NCBI GenBank assembly: GCA_002085205.1
Contig: NATF01000064.1
Location: 1-6,948 of the forward strand
Direction of reading: 5' to 3'
DNA length: 6,948 nucleotides
Source of the DNA: Candidatus Cloacimonas sp. 4484_275
Lineage (GTDB): Bacteria; Cloacimonadota; Cloacimonadia; Cloacimonadales; TCS61
Of the stretch, positions 1 through 6,498 are shown in pieces (the first letter of the stretch is position 1; the number at the start of each line of letters is the position of its first letter). Position numbers and translations under genes: made by a program. Under the pieces are notes generated by a model. The model worked only from the letters and a program-made list of their open reading frames with translations. It was not told where the DNA came from and searched no databases.

Positions 1-381
1 ATAAGAGAAATAAGTTTGGAAGACTTGAAAAAATCGATTGTGGAAAGAGAAAAAGAAATATCAACCGGAATCGGTGACAATTTGGCAATTCCTCACGCAA
101 TTATCGAAGGCGGACCCAAAATTCGAGGAGTTATCGGAATTTCCCGTAAAGGAATAAATTTTGAAAGCATCGACGGACAACCGGTACACATAATCGTTCT
201 TATTGCAACTCCTAAAAAGAATTACGACTTACATCTGCATGTATTGGCAAATATCGCCAAAATTTTCGGACATAATCCCGAAATAAAAAACCGTTTGGTT
301 CAAGCCAAATCTCCGGAAGAAGTGTTTGAAATCCTTCAATCCGAAGAAGTGGAAAATTTGAATCCCTTCTTTGAGGAATAA
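1..381 (+). CDS. PTS EIIA domain protein (PtsN-like), 5' end outside window
   Basis: This is the C-terminal two thirds or more of a PTS EIIA type-2 (fructose/nitrogen) domain. The reading frame is open to the left edge, so the TTG at 16 is probably internal and not the start; about 45 family N-terminal residues should lie upstream. The signature runs STGIGDNLAIPHA, and the His codon at 94-96 is the expected phospho-acceptor. It is followed by the GVIGISRKGINF and VHIIVLIATP strands and the L-x-x-L-A-x-I-A-K-I helix typical of the fold. Stand-alone EIIA-Ntr proteins take phosphate from an Npr/HPr-like protein and regulate transporters or kinases; the same domain also occurs at the C-terminus of transporters, and the missing N-terminus leaves this open. 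No other PTS gene is visible. The downstream lipoprotein gene starts only 6 nt after the stop, so they are probably cotranscribed. Confidence 0.88.
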   Translation: MREISLEDLKKSIVEREKEISTGIGDNLAIPHAIIEGGPKIRGVIGISRKGINFESIDGQPVHIIVLIATPKKNYDLHLHVLANIAKIFGHNPEIKNRLVQAKSPEEVFEILQSEEVENLNPFFEE

Positions 382-394
382 ATTTTTATGAGGA
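373..394 (+). promoter_or_regulatory. Two alternative ribosome binding sites for the lipoprotein gene
   Basis: GAGGA at 373-377, inside the end of the EIIA gene, lies 10 nt before the ATG at 388. A second GAGGA at 390-394 lies 8 nt before the ATG at 403. Both are usable Shine-Dalgarno sequences. The second has the better spacing and gives the compact MKK n-region normal for a lipoprotein signal, so 403 is the more likely start, although 388 cannot be excluded. Confidence 0.45.
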
Positions 395-1098
395 AATATG
401 CGATGAAAAAAACAGTATTTTATGTTTTTTATCTCGGTTTACTTTTCCTTTTTTCCTGCTCTTCGCAAAAAACAACCGAGAACAATCCGCCGGATTTTCA
501 TGAAGAAATTGTTCCGTTAGCACTCGAAAATAATTGGAATTACACCATAGAAAAAGTTCTTTTTAGTTGCATAGACGGTGAACTTCATTGCGAACATTAT
601 GATGTCATCGATACGACTTCGGCTCTCGTAACTTCTTCTCTGGAAGTTAATTACGAAAATGAAACTTTTCCCGCTTTTGTCATAGAAGATTTGAATTATT
701 CTTCTTTTCCCTTTGTTTATCGCAACACCGCCGAAGGTCTCATCGAGTATGGAAAATTGGAATCAAACGGAGAAATTGATTTTGAAGTAAAACTGAAGGT
801 CAAATTTCCCATTCAAACGGGGGAAACCTGGAAGGAATTTGATGAGTATTACGGTGATGAATTTGTCTGTGTTTCCGAAGATGACACACTTACAACAGCC
901 GCCGGAACTTTTCATTGTTATGTATTCGAACTCATAGACGAATCTTCACCGGAAGGAAATTATACCCGTTTCTATTACAAACCCGGAATCGGTTTAATCG
1001 CCGAAATTCGCCACAAAGAAATTTATGTAAATGCAAGTGAACCGGTAACGGTTCCCGAAGAATACCAAGATTGGTATGTAAAAAAATTATTTTCATAA
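388..1098 (+). CDS. Predicted outer-membrane or periplasmic lipoprotein of unknown function
   Basis: The protein is 236 aa from ATG 388, or 231 aa from the preferred ATG 403. The N-terminus is a lipoprotein signal: MKK, then a hydrophobic stretch TVFYVFYLGLLFLF, then a lipobox-like LFSC; the Cys would be lipidated and the following SSQ suits sorting away from the inner membrane. The mature part has the pattern of a secreted domain I recall from FCB-type genomes: a NNWNY strand near the start (W-x-Y), TGETW in the middle, then TAAGTFHCYVFE and YYKPGIGLIAEI near the end. Four Cys besides the lipid Cys could form disulfides. I do not recognise a catalytic motif, and the function is unknown. The last residues (EEYQDWYVKKLFS) overlap the following yicC frame by 28 nt and may not be the native C-terminus; see the findings on that junction. 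Confidence 0.75.
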   Translation: MRKYAMKKTVFYVFYLGLLFLFSCSSQKTTENNPPDFHEEIVPLALENNWNYTIEKVLFSCIDGELHCEHYDVIDTTSALVTSSLEVNYENETFPAFVIEDLNYSSFPFVYRNTAEGLIEYGKLESNGEIDFEVKLKVKFPIQTGETWKEFDEYYGDEFVCVSEDDTLTTAAGTFHCYVFELIDESSPEGNYTRFYYKPGIGLIAEIRHKEIYVNASEPVTVPEEYQDWYVKKLFS

Positions 1099-1907
1099 AA
1101 TCCGTTAACAATCGTTTTTTGGATTACAAATTTTACTCTCCCAGGGAGATTAATTATCTGGAAATGGCTTTAAAAGAGAAATTAAACAAAAAAATCAAAC
1201 GCGGAAAAGTCGAAGTTCGCATAAATCTTTCCGATAAAAGACTTCCCGAAATCGTTTTGAATAAGGAAAAATTGGAAATCTATTGGAACATTTTCAAAGA
1301 AGCAAAAGAATTTTTGCGAATAAAAACGGAACCATCGTTGGAAAAATTGCTAGAAGAATACGAAATAATCCAGTTAAAAGAAAACGACGGCGATAATAAA
1401 GAACTGGAAAAAATCATCTTTGAATTGTTTGAAGAAGCGTTGGAAAATCATCAAATGATGGCTCTGAACGAAGGAAAATCAATGAAAAATTCCATTGCCG
1501 AATCAATTTCCAAAATTCGTGCCGCTTTGGAAGTGATAAAAAAAGAATCCCCAAAACACAAGGAACAATCATATGAAAACCTGAAAAAGCGAATCAATGA
1601 GCTTCTTTCGGAAGAATTGGGAGAAGACGATTATAAGAGGCTCATGTTGGAAGCCGCTATTTATATTGATAAAATGGATGTTAACGAGGAAATTATTCGG
1701 CTTCAAAATCATTTGGAAAAATTTGATGAAAAATTGCATACCGAAGATAACGAAATCGGAAAAACGCTTAATTTTATACTTCAGGAAATGCATCGGGAAA
1801 TTAATACAATCAGTTCGAAATTTACCGCTACCGAAGTTTTTTCCAGAATTTTAACCATAAAAGAAGAAATTGAAAAATGCAGGGAGTTGATTCAAAATGT
1901 CGAATAA
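1071..1907 (+). CDS. yicC: YicC-family endoribonuclease, N-terminus missing
   Basis: YicC-family protein, a conserved cytoplasmic endoribonuclease family (E. coli YicC takes part in small-RNA decay). Visible hallmarks are IKSVNNRFLDY and SPREINYLE at the start, KIKRGKVEVRINL, then the C-terminal DUF1732 half: LMLEAAIYIDKMDVNEEI, RLQNHLEKF, LNFILQEMHREINTI, SSKF and ELIQNVE at the very end. The C-terminus is intact. The family normally begins with about 20-25 residues containing an MTGFG (or MTAYA) motif before IKSVN; these are absent. The only start in frame is TTG 1071, with no convincing Shine-Dalgarno site and inside the lipoprotein gene. In the same frame, upstream of that TTG, T-G-N-G-S is encoded at 1041-1055, exactly where the MTGFG motif should align, but it follows an in-frame TGA at 1038. 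The gene is therefore truncated, frameshifted or mis-sequenced at its 5' end. It overlaps the next gene by 11 nt. Confidence 0.88.
   Translation: MVCKKIIFIKSVNNRFLDYKFYSPREINYLEMALKEKLNKKIKRGKVEVRINLSDKRLPEIVLNKEKLEIYWNIFKEAKEFLRIKTEPSLEKLLEEYEIIQLKENDGDNKELEKIIFELFEEALENHQMMALNEGKSMKNSIAESISKIRAALEVIKKESPKHKEQSYENLKKRINELLSEELGEDDYKRLMLEAAIYIDKMDVNEEIIRLQNHLEKFDEKLHTEDNEIGKTLNFILQEMHREINTISSKFTATEVFSRILTIKEEIEKCRELIQNVE
1080..1086 (+). other. A-AAA-AAA heptamer at the lipoprotein/yicC frame junction
   Basis: Seven A residues sit in the lipoprotein frame as GTA-AAA-AAA, the arrangement of a -1 slippery heptamer (A-AAA-AAA). Slipping back one base joins the lipoprotein frame (EEYQDWYVKK) to the YicC frame (IIFIKSVNN). 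A weak stem, AATCC 1099-1103 with GGATT 1121-1125, lies 12 nt downstream, and no strong upstream Shine-Dalgarno stimulator is visible. A homopolymer run missing one A would look the same, and a fusion of an exported lipoprotein to a cytoplasmic RNase makes little sense. I treat programmed frameshifting here as possible but unlikely. Confidence 0.25.
1881..1886 (+). promoter_or_regulatory. Ribosome binding site of the PH-like membrane protein gene
   Basis: AGGGAG inside the 3' end of yicC ends 10 nt before the ATG at 1897. It supports that ATG as the start and translational coupling of the two genes, which overlap by 11 nt. Confidence 0.5.
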
Positions 1908-2334
1908 ACCGATTTTAAACTGGATTTCTTATCCTTTCAAAGACAATCCGGCGACTTCCGTTTTGCTCATTTTGTTTTACTTGATTATTTCGATCGGATT
2001 ATGGCAAATAGCGGTTGTAACTTGGGAAATGCCGCTTTTTTTCTATCTGGGAATTTTAGTTTTCACCATTAGCCTTCTTCCCTATTTCATTCCCACAAAA
2101 TACGAATTTTTCGATGATAAAATTGTCATCACTTATTTTATAATAAAAGTAGAAAAAAAATATTCCGATTTCAGGTGTTATTACGCTGATAAAAAAGGAG
2201 TTATGCTCGGTACCTTCTCCAGACCGAGAAGGCTTGATAACTTTCGTGGACAATCAATCAGATTTTCCAAAACCCAAGAAGAAAAAGAGCGGCTTTTCAA
2301 ATTGCTTGATGAAAAAATAGGAAAACGATTTTAA
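1897..2334 (+). CDS. Small two-helix membrane protein with PH-like C-terminal part
   Basis: A 145-aa hypothetical protein. Residues about 19-42 and 46-66 form two hydrophobic membrane helices (TSVLLILFYLIISIGLW and PLFFYLGILVFTISLLPYF). They are followed by FIPTKYEF and a basic soluble part of about 75 residues. The chain resembles a recurring small family in which FxPTxY leads into a PH-like beta domain, then a DxxGVxLxxFxxPxRLDxFRG motif (here DKKGVMLGTFSRPRRLDNFRG) and a terminal amphipathic helix (EEKERLFKLLDEKIG). I recall this pattern from uncharacterised proteins; no function is established. The soluble part probably faces the cytoplasm, inferred from its Arg/Lys content. The ATG is preceded by AGGGAG and lies inside the yicC 3' end. 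The stop TAA shares bases with the next ATG (TAATG at 2332-2336), typical of tight operonic coupling. Confidence 0.75.
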   Translation: MSNKPILNWISYPFKDNPATSVLLILFYLIISIGLWQIAVVTWEMPLFFYLGILVFTISLLPYFIPTKYEFFDDKIVITYFIIKVEKKYSDFRCYYADKKGVMLGTFSRPRRLDNFRGQSIRFSKTQEEKERLFKLLDEKIGKRF

Positions 2335-2423
2335 TGTATGACAACAAATTAGCGCATCAAATATTATCATATTTATCACAAAACAGCGGTTTTAGATTCA
2401 AAATAAAAGAGCCAGACCTTTGA
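2334..2423 (+). pseudogene. rnr: Detached N-terminal winged-helix remnant of RNase R
   Basis: A 29-codon frame begins with ATG 2334, overlapping the preceding stop, and ends at TGA 2421-2423. Its product starts MYDNKLAHQILSYLSQ and continues NSGFRFKIKEPDL. The pattern I-L-x-Y-L-x-x-x-x-G-x-x-F-x-I-K-E matches the beginning of the winged helix-turn-helix domain that opens many RNase R proteins, where the next residues are usually LA or LAxxL. The RNase R body follows immediately in the -1 frame at TTG 2420. Between this helix and the first cold-shock domain, family members have about 55-60 more residues, which are nowhere in the window. The natural rnr start is therefore most likely ATG 2334, and the gene has lost an internal piece, or the assembly has. 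A short independent peptide is possible but less likely. Confidence 0.6.
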
Positions 2424-4255
2424 GCAGAGACAAATCGTTTGCTTTCGTAATTACGCCGGATTTTGATGTGTTTGTTTCCAGCGAAGATATTCTAAATGCT
2501 TATCATAACGACAAAGTTTTAGTAAAAGTTTTTCAACAGAGAAACCGAAAAAAATACGGGATAATTACGAAAGTTCTCGAACGAGCAAATAAAACGGTTG
2601 TCGGAACCGTGGTAAAATACAAAACCAAATATTTACTCGAACCGGATAATTTGAAACTTCATACGGATTTTTTTATCAGAAAAATCGGCGAAGCGGTTAG
2701 CGGTGATAAAGTGATTATAAAAATATCCGATTGGGGAAACGGACAAAAATTGCCGAGTGGCGATGTTATTGAAATTCTCGGTAAAGCCGGTGTTCCCGAA
2801 GTGGAAACTCTCAGTATCATCAAACAGTTTGATTTGCCGCTTTTTTTTCCGGAAGAAGCAATTAGAGAAGCCGAAAACATTTCCGAAGAAATTTCTTCGG
2901 AAGAACTTGCAAAACGAGAAGATTTCCGTGCTCTGACAACTTTTACAATAGATCCTGCTTCCGCCAAAGATTATGATGATGCCGTTTCTTTGGAAAAAAC
3001 GACTAATGGATTTCGTCTGTATGTTCACATCGCGGATGTTGCCCATTATATTTCCCAAAATTCCGAATTGTTCAAAGAAGCAATGAAACGCGGAAATAGT
3101 TACTATTTTCCCAAACGCGTTCTGCCGATGCTTCCGGAAAAAATTTCCAACAAAATATGCAGTTTGCGACCGTTTGAAGAAAAATTGGCTATCTCGGTTA
3201 TAACGGAATTTGATCAAAATATGCACATTCTCGAACAGAAAGCGGTTGAAAGCATCATAAAATCCGATGCCAGACTTTCTTATGAAGAAGTGGATAAATT
3301 ATTTGAAAATAGTCCCAATGAAATCCCAAAAGAAATCGCCGAAATCTTGTTTCAAATGCGGAATTTTTCCTCTTTGCTTTCCGAAAAGCGAAAGAAAAAA
3401 GGATACTTGCATTTTGATCTACCGGAAACCAAATTCATTTTTGATGAAAACGGTCATCTTATCGACTTGAAAAGAGAGGTGGAAACCGAATCTCACACTC
3501 TTATCGAAAATTTTATGTTGATTGCGAACGAATATATTGCAAATCTACTTGCCTCTCATCCGACAATTTTCCGAATCCACGAAAAACCGGATGAAAATGA
3601 TTTGGAAAACATCCGAAGACTCGCGGAAAAATATCGTCTTAATTTCAATATCAAAAATAATCTGAATAAAGCCTTTCAAGATTTGCTTGCCTCAATTCCC
3701 GGAGATGAATATCATCATATTCTGGATAGATTTATTTTGAGAAATTTGAAAAAAGCCAGATACGATATAAAAAATAAAGGTCATTTCGGATTGGCAATTA
3801 AAAAATACACTCATTTCACTTCTCCGATTCGCCGTCTCTGTGACCTTGCCATTCATCGACAGGTGAAAGATTTTATTGAAAAAAGACAGAGTTCTTTCTC
3901 TCGCAAAGAACTTGCAAAAATCGCCGAAATTGCCTCGGAAAAAGAACAGCTTGCCGACGAAGTGGAAAGAGAAACGGAATTCAGAAACAAACTTCTTTTT
4001 ATGAAGAAAAAAATCGGAGAAGAATTTTCCGGAATTATCATCAGCATCAAGTCTTCCGTGATGATTGTGGAATTAAATAAATACCCCGTTTCCGGAATCG
4101 TGGAATTAACGATGCTTAAAGACGATTATTATGAATTTTGGGAACGAGAAGGCATCCTTATCGGAAAGAGAAATCACAAAATTTTCAAAGTTTTGGATAA
4201 AGTTAAAGTAATGGTGACAAGAGTTACTAATGATGTCTATCTGCAAGTAATATAA
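2420..4255 (+). CDS. rnr: Ribonuclease R (RNB-family 3'-5' exoribonuclease), N-terminus incomplete
   Basis: This is a processive, Mg-dependent 3'-5' exoribonuclease that degrades structured RNA. Domain order over 611 aa: part of a first cold-shock domain (about 5-50, SRDKSFAFV then DVFVSSED), a second cold-shock domain (about 60-120), the RNB catalytic domain (about 165-500) and a C-terminal S1 domain (about 530-611). The catalytic Asp cluster is complete in TIDPASAKDYDDAV (D178, D184, D186, D187). Other RNB landmarks are VHIADVAHYI, RVLPMLPEKISNKICSL, FRIHEKP, GHFGLAIKKYTHFTSPIRR and ADEVERETE. The usual Lys-rich tail is absent. The protein is about 90 residues shorter at the N-terminus than E. 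coli RNase R. The TTG at 2420 is only the first start codon in this frame after a TAG at 2393; there is no clear RBS, and the preceding short frame carries the missing winged-helix start. The catalytic part looks intact and could be active if translated. Confidence 0.93.
   Translation: MSRDKSFAFVITPDFDVFVSSEDILNAYHNDKVLVKVFQQRNRKKYGIITKVLERANKTVVGTVVKYKTKYLLEPDNLKLHTDFFIRKIGEAVSGDKVIIKISDWGNGQKLPSGDVIEILGKAGVPEVETLSIIKQFDLPLFFPEEAIREAENISEEISSEELAKREDFRALTTFTIDPASAKDYDDAVSLEKTTNGFRLYVHIADVAHYISQNSELFKEAMKRGNSYYFPKRVLPMLPEKISNKICSLRPFEEKLAISVITEFDQNMHILEQKAVESIIKSDARLSYEEVDKLFENSPNEIPKEIAEILFQMRNFSSLLSEKRKKKGYLHFDLPETKFIFDENGHLIDLKREVETESHTLIENFMLIANEYIANLLASHPTIFRIHEKPDENDLENIRRLAEKYRLNFNIKNNLNKAFQDLLASIPGDEYHHILDRFILRNLKKARYDIKNKGHFGLAIKKYTHFTSPIRRLCDLAIHRQVKDFIEKRQSSFSRKELAKIAEIASEKEQLADEVERETEFRNKLLFMKKKIGEEFSGIIISIKSSVMIVELNKYPVSGIVELTMLKDDYYEFWEREGILIGKRNHKIFKVLDKVKVMVTRVTNDVYLQVI
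2881..2902 (+). repeat. Perfect 22-nt palindrome inside rnr
   Basis: The left arm TTCCGAAGAAA is followed directly by its exact reverse complement TTTCTTCGGAA, with no spacer. It encodes the ISEEISSEE stretch in the linker before the RNB domain. With 11-bp arms it could form a cruciform or a hairpin with a small loop, but no T-tract follows, so it is not an intrinsic terminator. The repeated GAA/GAG-rich codons may account for it. Confidence 0.6.
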
Positions 4256-4262
4256 AGAAATT

Positions 4263-5471
4263 ATGTTAATTTATAATTTGTTGATTATTATTCTGTTTAT
4301 CGCTTTAGTTCCTTATTTGTTGATTCGGCTGGGAAAGAAAGAGTTTTTGCAAAGAATGGGTTTCATAGATTTGAAATTCAAAAGCTCCGTCTGGATTCAC
4401 GCCGCTTCCGTAGGCGAAGTAAATGCCGTTAAACCTTTAGTGAAAAGGCTGTTGGAAGAATTTCCCGAAAAACAATTTATTATCACCGCAATGACGCAAA
4501 CCGGAAAGAAAACCGCCGAAAAAATCGATAAAAAAATTCCGGTGTTTTTTCTTCCCTTCGATTGTTTTTTGATGATGAGACGATTTTTTAATGCAATAAA
4601 TCCCAAACTGATAATTCTCGTAGAAACGGAATTTTGGCCGAATATGCTTTTCAGAGCTCGCCTGAATAAAATTCCGGTTATTGTTGTGAACGGCAGAATC
4701 TCCGATAAATCTTTTCCTCATTATAAACGATTTCTTTTTTTCTGGAAACCTCTTTGGAAAATTATAAAGGCGGTCAATGCGCAATCCGAATCAGATGCTT
4801 ATCGTTTTAGACTTTTAGGTTTTAACAAGGTCATTATCACAAATAATCTTAAATTTTGCTTGCAATTGCCAACATACCAAAAGAATAGTTTAAGAAAACA
4901 GCTCCATTTTGCGGCTGAAGATTTCGTGATTGTTTGGGGAAGCAGTCGTCCGGGAGAAGAAAAATTATTACACTCCATTTTGCCGCAATTAAGAAAAAAA
5001 ATCCCGACTTTGAAAATTGTTCTCGTTCCTCGTCATTTGAAACGGCTTTCCGAAATAAAAGAAATTTTCTCGGATGAAAAATATTCGTTATTTTCTTCTC
5101 TTTCAAAACCAAATGACATCGTCATTGTTGATAAAATGGGTGCCCTCACGAAATTTTATGCATTAGCCGATTTGGCAATTGTCGGAGGAAGTTTTTATGA
5201 TTTCGGCGGTCATAATCCTTTGGAACCCGCATTTTACGGAATCCCGATAATAATGGGAAAATATTATCATTCTTGTCGTGATTCCGTCAGCAAGTTGTTG
5301 GAAAACAACGCCATAAAAATCTCAAATGAAAAAAAACTTGCCGAAGATATTATTTTTCTATATAAAAATAAAGAGATAAGAAAAAAAATGGGAAAAAATG
5401 CTGAGGAAACTTTGGCGAAAAATTCGGAAAGTTTGGAAAAAAATTTGGAAATTTTGCGAAAATTTATCTGA
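4263..5471 (+). CDS. waaA: 3-deoxy-D-manno-octulosonic acid (Kdo) transferase
   Basis: A GT30-family glycosyltransferase (WaaA/KdtA) that adds Kdo from CMP-Kdo to lipid A precursors at the cytoplasmic face of the inner membrane. The 402-aa length is normal for the family (E. coli 425). Residues 1-20 are a hydrophobic membrane anchor. Motifs in order: WIHAASVGEV at 44-53, with the catalytic Glu at 52; ETEFWPN at 121-127; NGRISDKS from 143; the WGSSRPGEE loop that opens the C-terminal Rossmann half; VPRH; and VGGSFYDFGGHNPLEPA from about 305, the nucleotide-sugar binding region. The gene looks complete. The start ATG lies 7 nt after the rnr stop with only a weak AAAGAA upstream. No other lipid A or LPS core genes are in the window. 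Whether it is mono- or bifunctional cannot be read from the sequence. Confidence 0.96.
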   Translation: MLIYNLLIIILFIALVPYLLIRLGKKEFLQRMGFIDLKFKSSVWIHAASVGEVNAVKPLVKRLLEEFPEKQFIITAMTQTGKKTAEKIDKKIPVFFLPFDCFLMMRRFFNAINPKLIILVETEFWPNMLFRARLNKIPVIVVNGRISDKSFPHYKRFLFFWKPLWKIIKAVNAQSESDAYRFRLLGFNKVIITNNLKFCLQLPTYQKNSLRKQLHFAAEDFVIVWGSSRPGEEKLLHSILPQLRKKIPTLKIVLVPRHLKRLSEIKEIFSDEKYSLFSSLSKPNDIVIVDKMGALTKFYALADLAIVGGSFYDFGGHNPLEPAFYGIPIIMGKYYHSCRDSVSKLLENNAIKISNEKKLAEDIIFLYKNKEIRKKMGKNAEETLAKNSESLEKNLEILRKFI

Positions 5472-5503
5472 AAATGCGGTAAAGTTAAAAAACGGAATTA
5501 AAT

Positions 5504-6478
5504 ATGAAAAAGGCAAAATATTATAAGAAACTGAGAAATAATAATGTTCAATGTCTTTTGTGTCCGCATTATTGTGTCCTCGCTCCACAGGAAACGGCAA
5601 AATGTCTGAGCAGAAAAAACATCGACGGTGAGCTTTGGGCGACAAATTATGCGGAAACGGTAACTGTTAGCATTGATCCTATGGAAAAGAAGCCTCTTTA
5701 TCATTTTTTCCCGGGAAGAAATATTTTATCCGTCGGTTCCAATTCCTGCAATTTTTCCTGCTCATTTTGTCAAAACTATTCCATAAGTCAATTTCCGGTT
5801 CCCACTCAAAAAATCTCACCCGAAACATTGGCGCAAACTTGCAAAAAGTATAAAACCGATTTTGTGGCATTCACTTATACAGAACCGATAACATGGTTTG
5901 AATTTGTTTTGGATACGGCAAAAATATTGCACGAACAAAATATCAAAACGGTCTTCGTAACCAACGGGTTTATTAATCCGGAACCTTTAGCGGAACTTCT
6001 CCCCCATATCGATGCTTTTAATATTGATTTGAAATCTATGAACGACGATTTCTATCGGAAATTTTGTGACGGACGCGTTCAACCCGTTCTGCAAACCATC
6101 AAAACGGTGGCAAAATTTTCTCATTTGGAAGTAACGAATCTTCTCATTACGGGAGAAAACGATTCTGAAAAGGACATCGAGCAACTTGTTGATTTTATAG
6201 CGGAAATCAATCCGAATATTCCGCTGCATTTTTCAAAATATTTTCCTCATTTTAAAATGAATAATCCGCCGACTTCCGAATCTACTTTGTATCAAGCATT
6301 TCGACTAGCCAAAGAAAAATTAAACTATGTTTATTTGGGAAATATCCTCACCGATAATGATACACGCTGTCCTCATTGTGATGCAATCATTATCAAGAGA
6401 GGATTCCGAACCGAAATAAAAATCGAAAACGGAAAATGCAAATATTGCGGAATGGAAATTTACGGAAAATTCGAATAA
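5504..6478 (+). CDS. amrS: AmmeMemoRadiSam-system radical SAM enzyme (AmrS)
   Basis: A 324-aa radical SAM protein of the AmrS type, the partner of Memo and AMMECR1 family proteins; the chemistry of the system is not settled to my knowledge. The N-terminal Cys-rich part has CLLCPHYC (C17, C20, C24) and C34. It is followed by IDPMEKKPLYHFFPG, the family's most diagnostic stretch. The [4Fe-4S]-binding CxxxCxxC is C82-C86-C89 in CNFSCSFCQN, followed by YSISQ. Further SAM-barrel motifs are FTYTEPITWFEF, VFVTNGFI and FNIDLKSM. The C-terminus ends in a zinc-ribbon-like pair, CPHC (289, 292) and CKYC (312, 315). The gene is full length with start ATG 5504 and a weak upstream GGAA. Memo and AMMECR1 homologues are not in the window and would have to be elsewhere. 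The downstream NusG_II gene starts 20 nt after the stop. Confidence 0.93.
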   Translation: MKKAKYYKKLRNNNVQCLLCPHYCVLAPQETAKCLSRKNIDGELWATNYAETVTVSIDPMEKKPLYHFFPGRNILSVGSNSCNFSCSFCQNYSISQFPVPTQKISPETLAQTCKKYKTDFVAFTYTEPITWFEFVLDTAKILHEQNIKTVFVTNGFINPEPLAELLPHIDAFNIDLKSMNDDFYRKFCDGRVQPVLQTIKTVAKFSHLEVTNLLITGENDSEKDIEQLVDFIAEINPNIPLHFSKYFPHFKMNNPPTSESTLYQAFRLAKEKLNYVYLGNILTDNDTRCPHCDAIIIKRGFRTEIKIENGKCKYCGMEIYGKFE

Positions 6479-6498
6479 AAAAATCTTAAATACAGTGT

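Noticed and set aside
1597..1854. Overlapping + frame of 85 codons within yicC
   Set aside because: It lies entirely inside the conserved C-terminal half of YicC in another frame, with no RBS and no family resemblance.
2213..2232. Hairpin CCTTCTC - 6-nt loop - GAGAAGG as a terminator or attenuator
   Set aside because: The stem is real (7 bp) but lies within the codons of the PH-like protein's conserved RPRRLDNFRG region and has no T-tract after it.
2335..2419. Promoter or riboswitch between the PH-like gene and rnr
   Set aside because: The 85-nt gap is better explained by the winged-helix codons starting at 2334; no -35/-10 pair or structured element stands out.
2633..3226. Minus-strand open frame of 197 codons opposite rnr
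   Set aside because: It is antisense to the conserved RNase R catalytic region; its product is rich in Phe, Ser, Arg and Ile as expected from antisense of A-rich codons, with no recognisable domain.
4437..4784. Minus-strand open frames opposite waaA
   Set aside because: They are shadows of the well-supported Kdo transferase frame, and no motif is seen.
5472..5503. Promoter in the 32-nt gap before the radical SAM gene
   Set aside because: The gap is AT-rich like everything around it and too short to hold a convincing promoter together with a leader; readthrough from waaA is simpler.
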